33,155 nucleotides of DNA, taken from Candidatus Daviesbacteria bacterium. Lineage in GTDB: Bacteria > Patescibacteriota > Microgenomatia > Daviesbacterales > UBA10151. The stretch covers positions 1 through 33,155 of the forward strand of contig JAUYKM010000006.1 of assembly GCA_030699125.1 (NCBI GenBank). Direction: 5' to 3'. The number at the start of each line of letters is the position of its first letter. Positions within the stretch are counted from its first letter, which is position 1. The translations under genes were made by a program, and so were the position numbers. The notes under the pieces are model-generated. The model was not told where the DNA came from and ran no database searches. It was given only the letters and a program-made list of their open reading frames with translations. Positions 6,745 to 14,466 of the stretch are shown here, piece after piece.

Positions 6745-7428
6745 AGACTGATACCAGCTAATAGCTTTTTTAAGTTCTTTTCCGTCAAAATCCGGCCATA
6801 AAGTTTTGGTAAAGTATAACTCAGAGTAGGCTGTCTGCCAGAGCAGAAAATTGGACATCCTAACCCTTCCTCCGGTTCTAATCACCAGTTCCGGATCTGC
6901 CTGACCATTAGTGTATAGGTGTTTTTCAATCAGTTTTTCATTAATTTTATCTACTTCCACCCCTTCTTTAACCATTTCCTTAATTGCCTCCACCAACTCC
7001 TTTTTACTGCCGTAATTTAGGGCAATATTAAGCTTAATTGATTCATTTTTAATATAAGTATTCCTGATCTCACCAATCAGTCTTTTGATCATACCCGGCA
7101 AACCTTGCAGCTCTCCTAAAACACTGATCTTAACCCCATTAGACATCAACCTCTTTAGCTTACTCTGATAAGCTATTCTCATTAAATTGAACAATCCTAT
7201 TACTTCCCTTTTGGCCCGTTCTCTAATATTCTCAGTGGACAGTGCATAAACAGTGATCGTATCCACACCTAATTTTTCTGCCTCCCCTACCACCTTATCT
7301 AAACTTTCCACCCCGGCTTCATGGCCTTTTAAATCAGGCAAACCACGCTTTCTGGCCCACCTACGGTTGCCATCCATAATAATGGCAATATGGGAAGGGA
7401 TATTTGATTTATCTAATCCAGTATCCAT
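6721..7428 (-). CDS. uppS: Isoprenyl (undecaprenyl) diphosphate synthase
   Basis: A cis-prenyltransferase of 235 residues. It extends farnesyl diphosphate with isopentenyl diphosphate to make the C55-type carrier lipid for cell-wall and glycan assembly. The hallmark HIAIIMDGNRRWA carries the catalytic Asp19; the later motifs LNYGSKKELVEAI, DPELVIRTGGRVRMSNFLLW and AYSELYFT are all present. Canonical RTSGE appears here as RTGGR, a mild deviation in the isopentenyl-diphosphate-binding loop. The C-terminus QKRNFGK resembles the RxRRFG end of the family. It has its own promoter (7438-7466). Polyprenyl synthase and ispH lie nearby in the same isoprenoid block. Confidence 0.95.
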   Translation of the reverse strand: MDTGLDKSNIPSHIAIIMDGNRRWARKRGLPDLKGHEAGVESLDKVVGEAEKLGVDTITVYALSTENIRERAKREVIGLFNLMRIAYQSKLKRLMSNGVKISVLGELQGLPGMIKRLIGEIRNTYIKNESIKLNIALNYGSKKELVEAIKEMVKEGVEVDKINEKLIEKHLYTNGQADPELVIRTGGRVRMSNFLLWQTAYSELYFTKTLWPDFDGKELKKAISWYQSQKRNFGK

Positions 7429-7437
7429 AAGGTAGGT

Positions 7438-7466
7438 ATTTTATCAGGTTCAGTTAATATTGTAAA
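7438..7466 (-). promoter_or_regulatory. uppS promoter
   Basis: On the minus strand TTTACA (7461-7466), 17 bp and TAAAAT (7438-7443) lie 9 nt before the ATG at 7428. No Shine-Dalgarno sequence is present, so the transcript is probably leaderless. Confidence 0.6.
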
Positions 7467-7467
7467 A

Positions 7468-7538
7468 GATATACATTGATATACAGTGGAAACTCAATGG
7501 AAATACAATTGTATATCTATATATTTCTATCGTATATC
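7468..7538. repeat. Double inverted repeat GATATAC x2 / GTATATC x2
   Basis: GATATAC occurs at 7468-7474 and 7478-7484, and its complement GTATATC at 7511-7517 and 7532-7538. The set lies between the yjbQ stop and the uppS promoter. It could fold as a long AT-rich hairpin or act as a regulator site; its function is unknown. Confidence 0.45.
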
Positions 7539-8071
7539 TACTTTATTTCTATAATCTCTTCTGCCGGACATACCCAAATTTGTGCTGTTCTTTCTCTGAT
7601 GGGGTTTTTACCTTTGCCATCCCTGCCATCAAACTCAAAAAGGGCAATCTGCTGGTATTTTCCTAATTCCAGATTACCCTTCCTATAGGGAACTATCACA
7701 CTGTTATGGGAAAATGACAGGGCTCGGATATGAGCTGCCGCATTATAATCCTCATCCACTTCATCACAAAAAGGATTATCCTGACATCTGTGCAGATAAT
7801 CTTTGGTGGGATGCTCATAGTTTGGGTGTACTCTGGTGGACCTTTTGTCCTCAGGTACTGAGGTTAAAGAATGATGCAAAATATCCTGTAGCAAATTTGG
7901 CTCAGCAATTTCTTGTACCACCACTCCCATGGTGGTATGTTTGGAGTTAATATAAATAAATCCGTCTTCAGTTTTACTCTTTTTAATGGCCTTTTCCACC
8001 TCAGAGGTGATGTCTTTTAAATAAGTATGAACAGTTGATTTGAACTTTAATTCTTTAAGGTATGCCTTCAT
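7538..8071 (-). CDS. yjbQ: YjbQ/UPF0047 family protein
   Basis: A 177-residue protein of the UPF0047 family (PF01894). The family motifs are clear: INSKHTTMGVVVQE near residue 42, then DYNAAAHIRALSFSHNSVIV and YQQIALFEFDGRDG near the C-terminus, with conserved His residues. E. coli YjbQ has weak thiamine-phosphate synthase activity, but the physiological role is uncertain. It is longer than the usual 130-140 residues because of an insertion around HPTKDYLHRCQDNPFCDEVD. It overlaps the polyprenyl synthase gene by 4 bp, so the two are co-translated. Confidence 0.88.
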   Translation of the reverse strand: MKAYLKELKFKSTVHTYLKDITSEVEKAIKKSKTEDGFIYINSKHTTMGVVVQEIAEPNLLQDILHHSLTSVPEDKRSTRVHPNYEHPTKDYLHRCQDNPFCDEVDEDYNAAAHIRALSFSHNSVIVPYRKGNLELGKYQQIALFEFDGRDGKGKNPIRERTAQIWVCPAEEIIEIK

Positions 8072-9117
8072 GAGCGTCTTTCAACCAAAAAGGAAGCCAT
8101 CTCAGTTAAAAGTTTATCCAGATCTTTATCCTGGGTAATCTCCGGGATGACTGCTTTGGCAGCTTTTACATATTTTACTGCCTTCGCCTTTGAATAATCA
8201 AGAGAGCCGGTATCTGTAAAAACCTGCCTGATTTGCTCTAATTTCTTATCATCTATCTTACCCTGACCATAATATTTAGCAAGAACCTCTTTTTGTTCCT
8301 GATTGACCCTCTTTAAAGCCTCTGTTATAAGCAGAGTATTTTTGCCCTCCTCAATATCTGAGGTAACAGATTTACCTAATTCCTTTTCCTCCCCAAATAC
8401 TCCCAAAATATCATCCTGAATCTGAAAAGCAATCCCCAAATTATCTCCATACTCACCCAAAGCATCCATTAAACTTTCTTCGGCACCACCCAAAATAGCC
8501 CCAATCATTAAAGGGCCGGAAATAGTATATTGTGCAGTCTTAAGATGCATAATTTTAATAACATCTTCTTCTTTTCTTTCTCCCCCCAAATGAGGCAATT
8601 CCACATCCAGAATCTCTCCCAGGCCCGTATCCATCATCATTTTACTGACAATTCCAATAGCTTGATTTTTCTCCTGATCCTGAAATTTTGATTTACTGAT
8701 AATTGATAAGCATAAAAAAAAGCCGATATCAGCAAGTCCTATGGCCTGGGATACACCATAATGATCTCCACCTAAAACTTGATAAAGAGTTTTTTGACCT
8801 CTTCTTAACTCGGATTTATCGATAATATCATCGTGAGCCAAGATTGAAGCGTGAAGTATCTCCAAAGCCGCTCCAACCCTTATTATGTCTGATGACTGAA
8901 GACTGACGACTGACGACTGATTTGCTATCTCATACCCTAACTTAACCAATGTTCCCCTAATTCTTTTACCCCCTTTACAGGCATTAATAAAAGCCAGGCT
9001 CAGCGGAATCAGCTTGGGATATTCTTTCTTAATACCTTCAAACCACTCACTCAGAGTCTGATCTACTGCCTCATCAATTTTGCCGGCATTAGCTTGTAGA
9101 TAAACCCTAAAATCCAT
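8068..9117 (-). CDS. Polyprenyl (FPP/GGPP-type) diphosphate synthase
   Basis: A trans-prenyltransferase of 349 residues that condenses isopentenyl diphosphate with allylic diphosphates. The first Asp-rich motif is in ILAHDDIIDKSELRRG and the second in AFQIQDDILGVFG; GGKRIRG near residue 50 is the usual diphosphate-binding segment. The residues before DDIID that set chain length are small or aliphatic, so product length cannot be decided. An in-frame repeat tract (8890-8920) encodes SSVVSLQSSD at about residues 66-76, between two N-terminal helices. Its product would feed UppS. It has a promoter in the 66-bp space shared with ispH. Confidence 0.92.
   Translation of the reverse strand: MDFRVYLQANAGKIDEAVDQTLSEWFEGIKKEYPKLIPLSLAFINACKGGKRIRGTLVKLGYEIANQSSVVSLQSSDIIRVGAALEILHASILAHDDIIDKSELRRGQKTLYQVLGGDHYGVSQAIGLADIGFFLCLSIISKSKFQDQEKNQAIGIVSKMMMDTGLGEILDVELPHLGGERKEEDVIKIMHLKTAQYTISGPLMIGAILGGAEESLMDALGEYGDNLGIAFQIQDDILGVFGEEKELGKSVTSDIEEGKNTLLITEALKRVNQEQKEVLAKYYGQGKIDDKKLEQIRQVFTDTGSLDYSKAKAVKYVKAAKAVIPEITQDKDLDKLLTEMASFLVERRS
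8890..8920. repeat. In-frame GACTGA-type repeat in polyprenyl synthase
   Basis: Repeats of TGACGAC and GACTGA encode SSVVSLQSSD in the minus-strand gene. Related tracts occur at 12520-12550, 22650-22721 and 26665-26698. Confidence 0.65.
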
Positions 9118-9126
9118 GTTCAGTCA

Positions 9127-9155
9127 ATCTTACATATCCCATTGAACTAATTCAA
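9127..9155 (-). promoter_or_regulatory. Polyprenyl synthase promoter
   Basis: On the minus strand TTGAAT (9150-9155), 17 bp and TAAGAT (9127-9132) end 9 nt before the ATG. Its -35 box overlaps the palindrome TTGAACTAATTCAA, which also carries the -35 box of the divergent ispH promoter. Confidence 0.55.
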
Positions 9156-9170
9156 CTCATATGTTAGAAT
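9142..9170 (+). promoter_or_regulatory. ispH promoter
   Basis: TTGAAC (9142-9147), 17 bp and TAGAAT (9165-9170) lie 13 nt before the ATG at 9184, leaving a predicted leader of about 6-7 nt. It faces the polyprenyl synthase promoter, so one regulator could control both. Confidence 0.6.
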
Positions 9171-9183
9171 TATAACCTATAAT

Positions 9184-10296
9184 ATGTCCAGCGAATTTGT
9201 AGTAGAACAGATAGATGTAGTTGGCAACAGAGGGCTTTGTGGCGGAGTTAAGATGGCTTTTGAGGGAGCAGACCAAGCAAAAGCTATAGTAGATGAGTTT
9301 GGTAAGAGTTCAAGAATCATTTATTTGACTTGGGATCTAGTTAATAATGAGCCAGTAATGAATATGTATAGGGAAAGGGGCTTTAAAACTTTTGAGGATT
9401 TGGTTAAGGAAGCGCATGAAAACGGCACCAGATTCAATACAGCCTGGGATTTATTACCTAAAAGATCTGTAGTTTTAGGCTCAGCACATGGAGATCAACC
9501 AGTTTTTTTTGAAAAAGCTGCTAAAGGGGATCATTATTTTCTCAACTTGGCTTGCCAACTTGTCAAAAAGGTTAATAGACTAGCACTTGATGCTGATGTA
9601 AAAGGAGAGTTAGTCTTCTATGCTGGAAAAATCTATCCGGATGGCACAATCCATCCTGAAACAACTTCAAGTCTTTCCAGGATTAAATCGGAAAATCAGA
9701 TTTTACTTGATGAAACACAACTCAAGGACCTTTCTGATATAGATCTCAGAGCATATCTGAAAGGCTTAAATTTACCTAGAGAAAGAACAAAAGAAATTTT
9801 ATCTCAAACTACCCTCTCTCCTAGATATTTGGATCGATTATATGCTGCCGTGGCAGAGGTCTACCCAGAAACTATTTTTCGAGACCGAGAAAAAGGAGAT
9901 CTTTGTCCGGCGATGAGAAATCGATCCCTGGCCGCTTACCAAACACTACCTACTGTGGATATGTGGTTAGTGGTAGGTTCAAAACATAGTCATAACTCAC
10001 AAGAGTTAAAAGAATCTGGAACAGAACAGGGGGTACCTTCATATTCTATTGATTATCCCCATGAGTTAGATTTGGAATGGTTTAATCCAGCAGTAAAAAA
10101 AGTGGGTATTACTTCAGGAGCTTCTGTGCCAGATTGGGTACTCACACCAGTTATAGATAGACTTACCTCTATTAATCCGTCAGTAAGAATAAACTGGCTT
10201 GATCAGGTAGTCAAAGAACTAAATAAGACTTTTGTTTTACCCCAAAAAGAAATTGATGGATTAAAGGATTGGTTACTTGCTGAGGCTACTCATTAA
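9184..10296 (+). CDS. ispH: Divergent 4-hydroxy-3-methylbut-2-enyl diphosphate reductase
   Basis: IspH/LytB-type Fe-S enzyme (370 residues; usually about 310), the last step of the MEP pathway, making IPP and DMAPP. The three cluster-ligand cysteines fit: Cys19 (NRGLCGGVKMA), Cys124 (NLACQLVKKV) and Cys241 (GDLCPAMRNR). Substrate-binding motifs follow: SAHGD, IHPET (His157, Glu159), VVGSKHSHNSQEL and GITSGASVPDW. The His of the usual IVHN motif is replaced (LVNNEPV, Asn for His). A helical insertion at about 170-225 explains the extra length. No other MEP gene is in the window. The 3' end overlaps the convergent Nudix gene by 11 bp. The family is secure; full activity is not certain. Confidence 0.85.
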   Translation: MSSEFVVEQIDVVGNRGLCGGVKMAFEGADQAKAIVDEFGKSSRIIYLTWDLVNNEPVMNMYRERGFKTFEDLVKEAHENGTRFNTAWDLLPKRSVVLGSAHGDQPVFFEKAAKGDHYFLNLACQLVKKVNRLALDADVKGELVFYAGKIYPDGTIHPETTSSLSRIKSENQILLDETQLKDLSDIDLRAYLKGLNLPRERTKEILSQTTLSPRYLDRLYAAVAEVYPETIFRDREKGDLCPAMRNRSLAAYQTLPTVDMWLVVGSKHSHNSQELKESGTEQGVPSYSIDYPHELDLEWFNPAVKKVGITSGASVPDWVLTPVIDRLTSINPSVRINWLDQVVKELNKTFVLPQKEIDGLKDWLLAEATH

Positions 10297-10798
10297 TTAT
10301 ATTCCACTCTTTTAAAAACCAGGGGGTAAAATCTATTTTTTTCTCTTTTACCATTTCATTAACCTCCTCAATTTTAAAGAATTTTCCATCTGCCACTTCA
10401 TCTGGATCAAGTTTCATCTGACCATCATAGACTCCTTTATAAGTTTTTACTAACTCATTATCAAAATAACGGCTATATTTGGATTCAATTTTATGAATAG
10501 GAATAATTAATTCTAAGGCAAGTTCTACATCCAGCTCTTCTTTTAACCCTCTCTTAGCTGCTGCATCAAATTCCTCTCCGCTTTTGACATGTTCGGAGGC
10601 GCTTAAATCCCAAAAGAGTGGGTACTTTAGCTTTTTAGAAGATCTTTTATGTAAGAAAACTTCACCTTTAGAATTAAAAATGAAGATATTTACCCCTCTA
10701 TGGAGTAATCCTTTTTCATAACACTCTCCTCTGGTAGCTTGCCCAATTACCTCATTTTCTTCATTAACTATATCTAAAATCTCATTCAATTCACTCAC
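10286..10798 (-). CDS. IDI-like Nudix hydrolase
   Basis: A 170-residue protein with the type 1 isopentenyl-diphosphate isomerase (IDI) layout: EILDIVNEENEVIGQATRGE, GLLHRGVNIFIFNSKGEVFL, HKRSSKK, then a Nudix helix with EEFDAAAKRGLKEEL. In true IDI the segment around the catalytic Cys reads TNSVCGHP; here it is DLSASEHV, so the Cys is replaced by Ser. It is therefore more likely a YfcD-like Nudix phosphohydrolase, although its position beside ispH fits isoprenoid metabolism. It overlaps the upstream Nudix gene by 8 bp. Confidence 0.82.
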   Translation of the reverse strand: MSELNEILDIVNEENEVIGQATRGECYEKGLLHRGVNIFIFNSKGEVFLHKRSSKKLKYPLFWDLSASEHVKSGEEFDAAAKRGLKEELDVELALELIIPIHKIESKYSRYFDNELVKTYKGVYDGQMKLDPDEVADGKFFKIEEVNEMVKEKKIDFTPWFLKEWNIINE

Positions 10799-11330
10799 TA
10801 AAAAATCCTCCCTTTTTTAAAACCTTAACTCCTTCTATTGCCCAGGGGGTGTAATTCTGAGGATTTTTTTCAATATCTTTTAGAAGTTTCCTTTTATCCT
10901 GCCATTTATATCCATATCCTACATCCTCACGCATTTTTACTTCACCATCATATTCTCCTGTCATCATGGCACAATATTCATTTTCACAATGTTTGTTCCA
11001 TTTAGCAAAATAATTAAATCCTCCCCAGTTTTTAAGATTTTTAACCTTACTTATTTGATATTCCTTCTTTAAACACCTTAAAGTTGCTTCTTTAAAATCC
11101 TCATTTCCACTTTCAAGATGATATAAATCTGTAGCTCCTGTTAGATCCAGTAACGCATCAAACCTTCTGTGTTTTCTTTTTTGGATAAGAACCTTCCCCT
11201 TGCTACTTATTAAAAGAACCGTAATAGCTAGATGATGATAACCATTACCTCTATGGCCTGTTTCTTTTGGAATATATTTTCCGGTAGGTTTACCTTTATC
11301 ATCACAAACTATAATTATTGGCTCATCCAT
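10791..11330 (-). CDS. Second IDI/Nudix-like protein, divergent
   Basis: A 179-residue Nudix-fold protein in tandem with the previous one and similar in layout: GHRGNGYHHLAITVLLISSK, GKVLIQKRKHR, then SGNEDFKEATLRCLKKEYQI as the Nudix helix and a conserved TPWA near the end, like TPWF in its neighbour. The Nudix box is eroded (RCLKKE instead of REUxEE), and the IDI catalytic Cys-Gly-His region reads LTGATDLYH. It probably arose by duplication and divergence. The substrate is unknown and it may be catalytically weak. Confidence 0.75.
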   Translation of the reverse strand: MDEPIIIVCDDKGKPTGKYIPKETGHRGNGYHHLAITVLLISSKGKVLIQKRKHRRFDALLDLTGATDLYHLESGNEDFKEATLRCLKKEYQISKVKNLKNWGGFNYFAKWNKHCENEYCAMMTGEYDGEVKMREDVGYGYKWQDKRKLLKDIEKNPQNYTPWAIEGVKVLKKGGFFSE

Positions 11331-11350
11331 GGAGAATTATTGTAGCTTGT

Positions 11351-12127
11351 TTAATGAGTGCCTTCAAGGGAGGATATAGTTAGATAAATTACCAAAACTC
11401 CCAAAAATAGCATCACTGATTCCCAAAAAGCTATTCTTTTATTCTCGTTATTGTGTATTTCCGGAATTAAATTACTGGAGGCAATATAGATAAAAAATCC
11501 GGCTGTGAGGGCCAAAATTATAGGTACGATTCCTGCCAGGCTGTCTCTATAAATAAAGGTCAAAATGGCCCCAAGTATTGCAGACAGAGAAGAGAATAAA
11601 TTTATCCATAAAACCCTCTCTTTTTTTACTCCTTTAGAAAGCATCAAGCCAAAATCGGCAATTTCCTGGGGGATCTCATGGGCAGCCACAGCCAGAGTGG
11701 TGACAACACCTAACGGAATACTGATCAAAAATGTGGCGGCAATGGCCACCCCGTCAATGAAATTGTGCATAGTATCCCCCACTATAATCAACGGTACCAC
11801 TGCTTTTTTCTGTCCATGACCCTCACTCGAATCATGATGATGGATAAATCTCTCCAGCAGGAAAAAAGCTAAAACTCCCCCCAATACCCACATAAATATG
11901 TTAATCTCACCTACCATTCCCTCCTCCATTAAATGTTCCATTTCCTCAAAAGCCTCCGGTAGAAGATCAAAAAAGGATACCCCCAAAAGTGCTCCTGCGG
12001 CAAAAGCAGATAAATAATGGGAAATTCCCAAGGTAAATTTTTCGTTAATAAGTAGTAAAATTCCTCCCACCAAAGAAATCACACTGCCTATGAGGGTAAA
12101 AATTAAAATGTAGGATAGAATATCCAT
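11351..12127 (-). CDS. ZIP family divalent metal transporter
   Basis: A 258-residue inner-membrane protein with about eight hydrophobic segments. The metal site motifs of ZIP permeases (PF02535) are present: MHNFIDGVAIAA in one helix and AAHEIPQEIADF in the next. A cytoplasmic His-rich loop (RFIHHHDSSEGHGQ) precedes them. The likely role is uptake of Zn or another divalent metal. It is the last gene of a close-set run DsbA-CcdA-DUF3105-ZIP, starting 12 bp after DUF3105. Confidence 0.92.
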   Translation of the reverse strand: MDILSYILIFTLIGSVISLVGGILLLINEKFTLGISHYLSAFAAGALLGVSFFDLLPEAFEEMEHLMEEGMVGEINIFMWVLGGVLAFFLLERFIHHHDSSEGHGQKKAVVPLIIVGDTMHNFIDGVAIAATFLISIPLGVVTTLAVAAHEIPQEIADFGLMLSKGVKKERVLWINLFSSLSAILGAILTFIYRDSLAGIVPIILALTAGFFIYIASSNLIPEIHNNENKRIAFWESVMLFLGVLVIYLTISSLEGTH

Positions 12128-12139
12128 ATTCAGAAGGGT

Positions 12140-12841
12140 TTACTCGGCCGTTTTCTCCGGACCCTGGTTATGGTGAGTTTCTATAAACTTTTTTATTCTT
12201 TCTCCATCAAACTGATTAAGCTTATCAATATATACCCAGGCTGTTAGAGCAATCCTGGAATCCAGACTTGGGCGGGGCACAATAATCAGTCTTTGGAACT
12301 GATCCAAAAAGGCTGACAGCTGATTTATTAGATTCTTACACTCCTCAGTTTGAAAATTTTCTGACAGTTCCACTTCCACCGGTGGTGGATTATCCGGCAT
12401 AAAGAAACTTGTGGCCGTATTTGCCGTCACCATCATCCTGGTTAATGGTTTAATCCCAGCCGAGTCTGTAGCCACATCATGAATCTCCACACTCTCTCCT
12501 TCATGTGCATATGCTTGTATGACGACTGACGACTGAGAGCTGACGACTTCTTTATCACAATTATATGAAATTATTACATATCCGTGTTCCAAAGAGTGGA
12601 TCAGATAACCATCAGATAAAACCCGATCATATACTCCTTTTTTGGCCCAGACAGGAAAGTGGGACCCGGATGTGGGAGGATTGGAATTGTATTCAAAATC
12701 TGAGATATCTGTAATATGTTCTCTGCCTAAATCTGCTATCTTCTCTCCAGGCAGAGGTTGGTTTGAGGCCATAAACAGCCAGACCAAAAACCCTCCGATT
12801 GCTAAAACTGCGATACCAATTAAAATAATTCTATTGTTCAT
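12140..12841 (-). CDS. DUF3105 membrane-anchored protein
   Basis: A 233-residue protein with one N-terminal membrane segment (about residues 4-25) and an extracellular DUF3105 domain (PF11303). Signature motifs are YNSNPPTSGSHFPVWAKKGVY, written here as two adjoining parts YNSNPPTSGSH and FPVWAKKGVY, then IHSLEHGYVIISYNC, IVPRPSLDSRIALTAW and FIETHHNQGPE. Conserved His, Cys and acidic residues suggest metal or thiol chemistry, but no function is established. Repeat tract 12520-12550 adds SSQSSVV in frame at about residues 97-107. It abuts ccdA with no gap. Confidence 0.85.
   Translation of the reverse strand: MNNRIILIGIAVLAIGGFLVWLFMASNQPLPGEKIADLGREHITDISDFEYNSNPPTSGSHFPVWAKKGVYDRVLSDGYLIHSLEHGYVIISYNCDKEVVSSQSSVVIQAYAHEGESVEIHDVATDSAGIKPLTRMMVTANTATSFFMPDNPPPVEVELSENFQTEECKNLINQLSAFLDQFQRLIIVPRPSLDSRIALTAWVYIDKLNQFDGERIKKFIETHHNQGPEKTAE
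12520..12550. repeat. In-frame GACGACTGA-type repeat in DUF3105
   Basis: A tract of TGACGACTGACGACTGAGAG type, read as VVSSQSSVV in the minus-strand gene. It belongs to the same family as 8890-8920, 22650-22721 and 26665-26698. Confidence 0.6.
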
Positions 12842-13588
12842 TTATAGAAATTCTAACACAAATGCTCCTGAACCGAAAAGATCCAATAAATAACGGGATA
12901 GGGCTGAATAATGCCCGGTGATCAACAGTATCCCGATGATTATTATTAGTCCACCGGTAATTTTTTGAATTATTGGCAAATGCTGATATATTTTGGACAA
13001 CTTTGAGGCCAATTTATCAAAAAATAAAGCAATTAAAAGAAACGGCATAGCCAAGCCTATTCCAAATACTGCCATCAGAATAACAGCTGTGAGCATATTT
13101 TGACCCAGAGAAGAAACCAACAAAATAGTTGATAAAACCGGGCCGATGCAGGGAGTCCAGGCAAAGCCAAAAATCAACCCCAATAAAAATCCTGATATTG
13201 GTTTACCTCCTCTTAATCTACCTAAATGAAAAGCTCTTTCTTTGGAGAGAAAGGGAATCTTCAAAATATTTAATAAATATAATCCCAAGATTACCACCAG
13301 CACTCCCCCAATTGTATCAATATAGCTCCTGGAAGGACCCAAAGTTCTAGCCAATCCATTCACAGTCAATCCCAAAATCATAAAAATACTGATAAAACCT
13401 GCGACAAAAAATAATCCATTAAAAAAAGCCCTGGAGCGGGCAGCTTCTGAATGGCGTAAGTTATCTATAGTGGATCCTGCCAAAAAACCCAAATAAACAG
13501 GAACAACAGGGGCCAAGCATCCGGCAAAGAAAGTTAATACTCCGGCTGAGTAGGCAATAATTAAATTTAAAAGATTAATCTCAACCAT
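12842..13588 (-). CDS. ccdA: CcdA/DsbD-like thiol-transfer membrane protein
   Basis: A 248-residue polytopic protein with six hydrophobic helices, of the cytochrome c biogenesis/DsbD transmembrane family (PF02683). The two redox cysteines are in FFAGCLAPVVPVYLGF and FAWTPCIGPVLS, each beside Pro as expected. It carries electrons from cytoplasmic thioredoxin to extracytoplasmic thiol proteins. The DsbA-like gene ends 3 bp upstream and DUF3105 follows directly, so the three probably work together on disulfide control. No cytochrome c maturation gene is in view. Confidence 0.92.
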   Translation of the reverse strand: MVEINLLNLIIAYSAGVLTFFAGCLAPVVPVYLGFLAGSTIDNLRHSEAARSRAFFNGLFFVAGFISIFMILGLTVNGLARTLGPSRSYIDTIGGVLVVILGLYLLNILKIPFLSKERAFHLGRLRGGKPISGFLLGLIFGFAWTPCIGPVLSTILLVSSLGQNMLTAVILMAVFGIGLAMPFLLIALFFDKLASKLSKIYQHLPIIQKITGGLIIIIGILLITGHYSALSRYLLDLFGSGAFVLEFL

Positions 13589-13591
13589 GAA

Positions 13592-14341
13592 TTAAGACTG
13601 CAGGAGGGAATCGACGGCGGATTTTAATTGTTCAAAAGGCACTGCTCCGGGAACTGAGACAGTTTTACCACTCTTGGTATCCAGTAGGATATTGCCGGGA
13701 GTACCATTAACACCTGCTTTTATACCGGACTGGTAATCATCTTCCACATATTGAGCATATTTGCCGGAATCTAAACAGGTTTTAAATTTAGTCTGGTCCA
13801 ACCCCACCTCAGTTGCCAGTTTAGGCAGATCATCTAAATTTAAGCCATTATTAGAAGGCGTCACTTCATAAATCTTATCGGTCAGTGCCCAGAAGCCATC
13901 ATTACCACCCAATTCATTGGCGCATTCTACTGCTTCAGCCTCCTTATCTGCCTTGGGGTGAAGTTGATCTAGCGGAAAATGCCTGTAAACCCAGGCCACT
14001 TGTCCATTGTATTGATCCAAGGCCTGCTGGGCTGTAGGATGAAACCTTTTACAGAAAGGGCATTCCAAATCAGAATATTCAATGAGAAGTATCCTGGCAG
14101 ATCTCTCTCCCTTAACATGATCATTATCTCTTAATTTCTCCACATCCCCGGCAGAACCTAATTGAGGTTGTTCCGGTTGAGTCGGTTGGGTAGGCTGAGC
14201 TGCGGTTGGTTGAGTGGCCGAGCCGGTAGTTAAATTACCTACCTTGATAATCCCCCCATGCAATAGAATGGCAATGGAGATCACAAATGATGATATTAGT
14301 ATAGCCACCGGGGTAGTTAGAAAAAGATTTGGTTTTTCCAT
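13592..14341 (-). CDS. DsbA-like membrane-anchored thioredoxin-fold protein
   Basis: A 249-residue protein: N-terminal membrane anchor at about residues 10-30, a Pro/Gln/Thr-rich spacer (about 42-62), then a DsbA-type thioredoxin domain (PF13462). The active site is Cys94-Pro-Phe-Cys97 in LIEYSDLECPFCKRF. The cis-Pro loop is in GVNGTPGNILLD. It probably oxidises or isomerises disulfides outside the membrane, or imports substrates for CcdA to recycle. It heads a four-gene run with ccdA, DUF3105 and the ZIP gene. A palindromic repeat pair lies upstream. Confidence 0.92.
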   Translation of the reverse strand: MEKPNLFLTTPVAILISSFVISIAILLHGGIIKVGNLTTGSATQPTAAQPTQPTQPEQPQLGSAGDVEKLRDNDHVKGERSARILLIEYSDLECPFCKRFHPTAQQALDQYNGQVAWVYRHFPLDQLHPKADKEAEAVECANELGGNDGFWALTDKIYEVTPSNNGLNLDDLPKLATEVGLDQTKFKTCLDSGKYAQYVEDDYQSGIKAGVNGTPGNILLDTKSGKTVSVPGAVPFEQLKSAVDSLLQS

Positions 14342-14386
14342 GTAAATTTAGTCTAAGCGGAAAAAAGATCTATGTCAATATACCTC

Positions 14387-14459
14387 TGTCATCCCGTACT
14401 TGATACGGGATCCATAAATAATATTTATTAATTGGATCCCCGCCTACGCGGGGATGACA
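14387..14459. repeat. Palindromic repeat pair, intergenic
   Basis: Two stem-loops point toward each other: a GTCATCCCG...CGGGATCC unit and a GGATCCCCG...CGGGGATGAC unit. A short AT-rich palindrome lies between them. This is the same family as the in-gene copies at 17087, 24302, 26452 and 29835. It separates pth from the dsbA operon. Confidence 0.8.
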
Positions 14460-14466
14460 TTACATG

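Noticed and set aside
14387-14459. Palindromic repeats as a CRISPR array
   Set aside because: There are only two facing units with a short AT spacer, and related copies lie inside genes; no regular repeat-spacer pattern exists.
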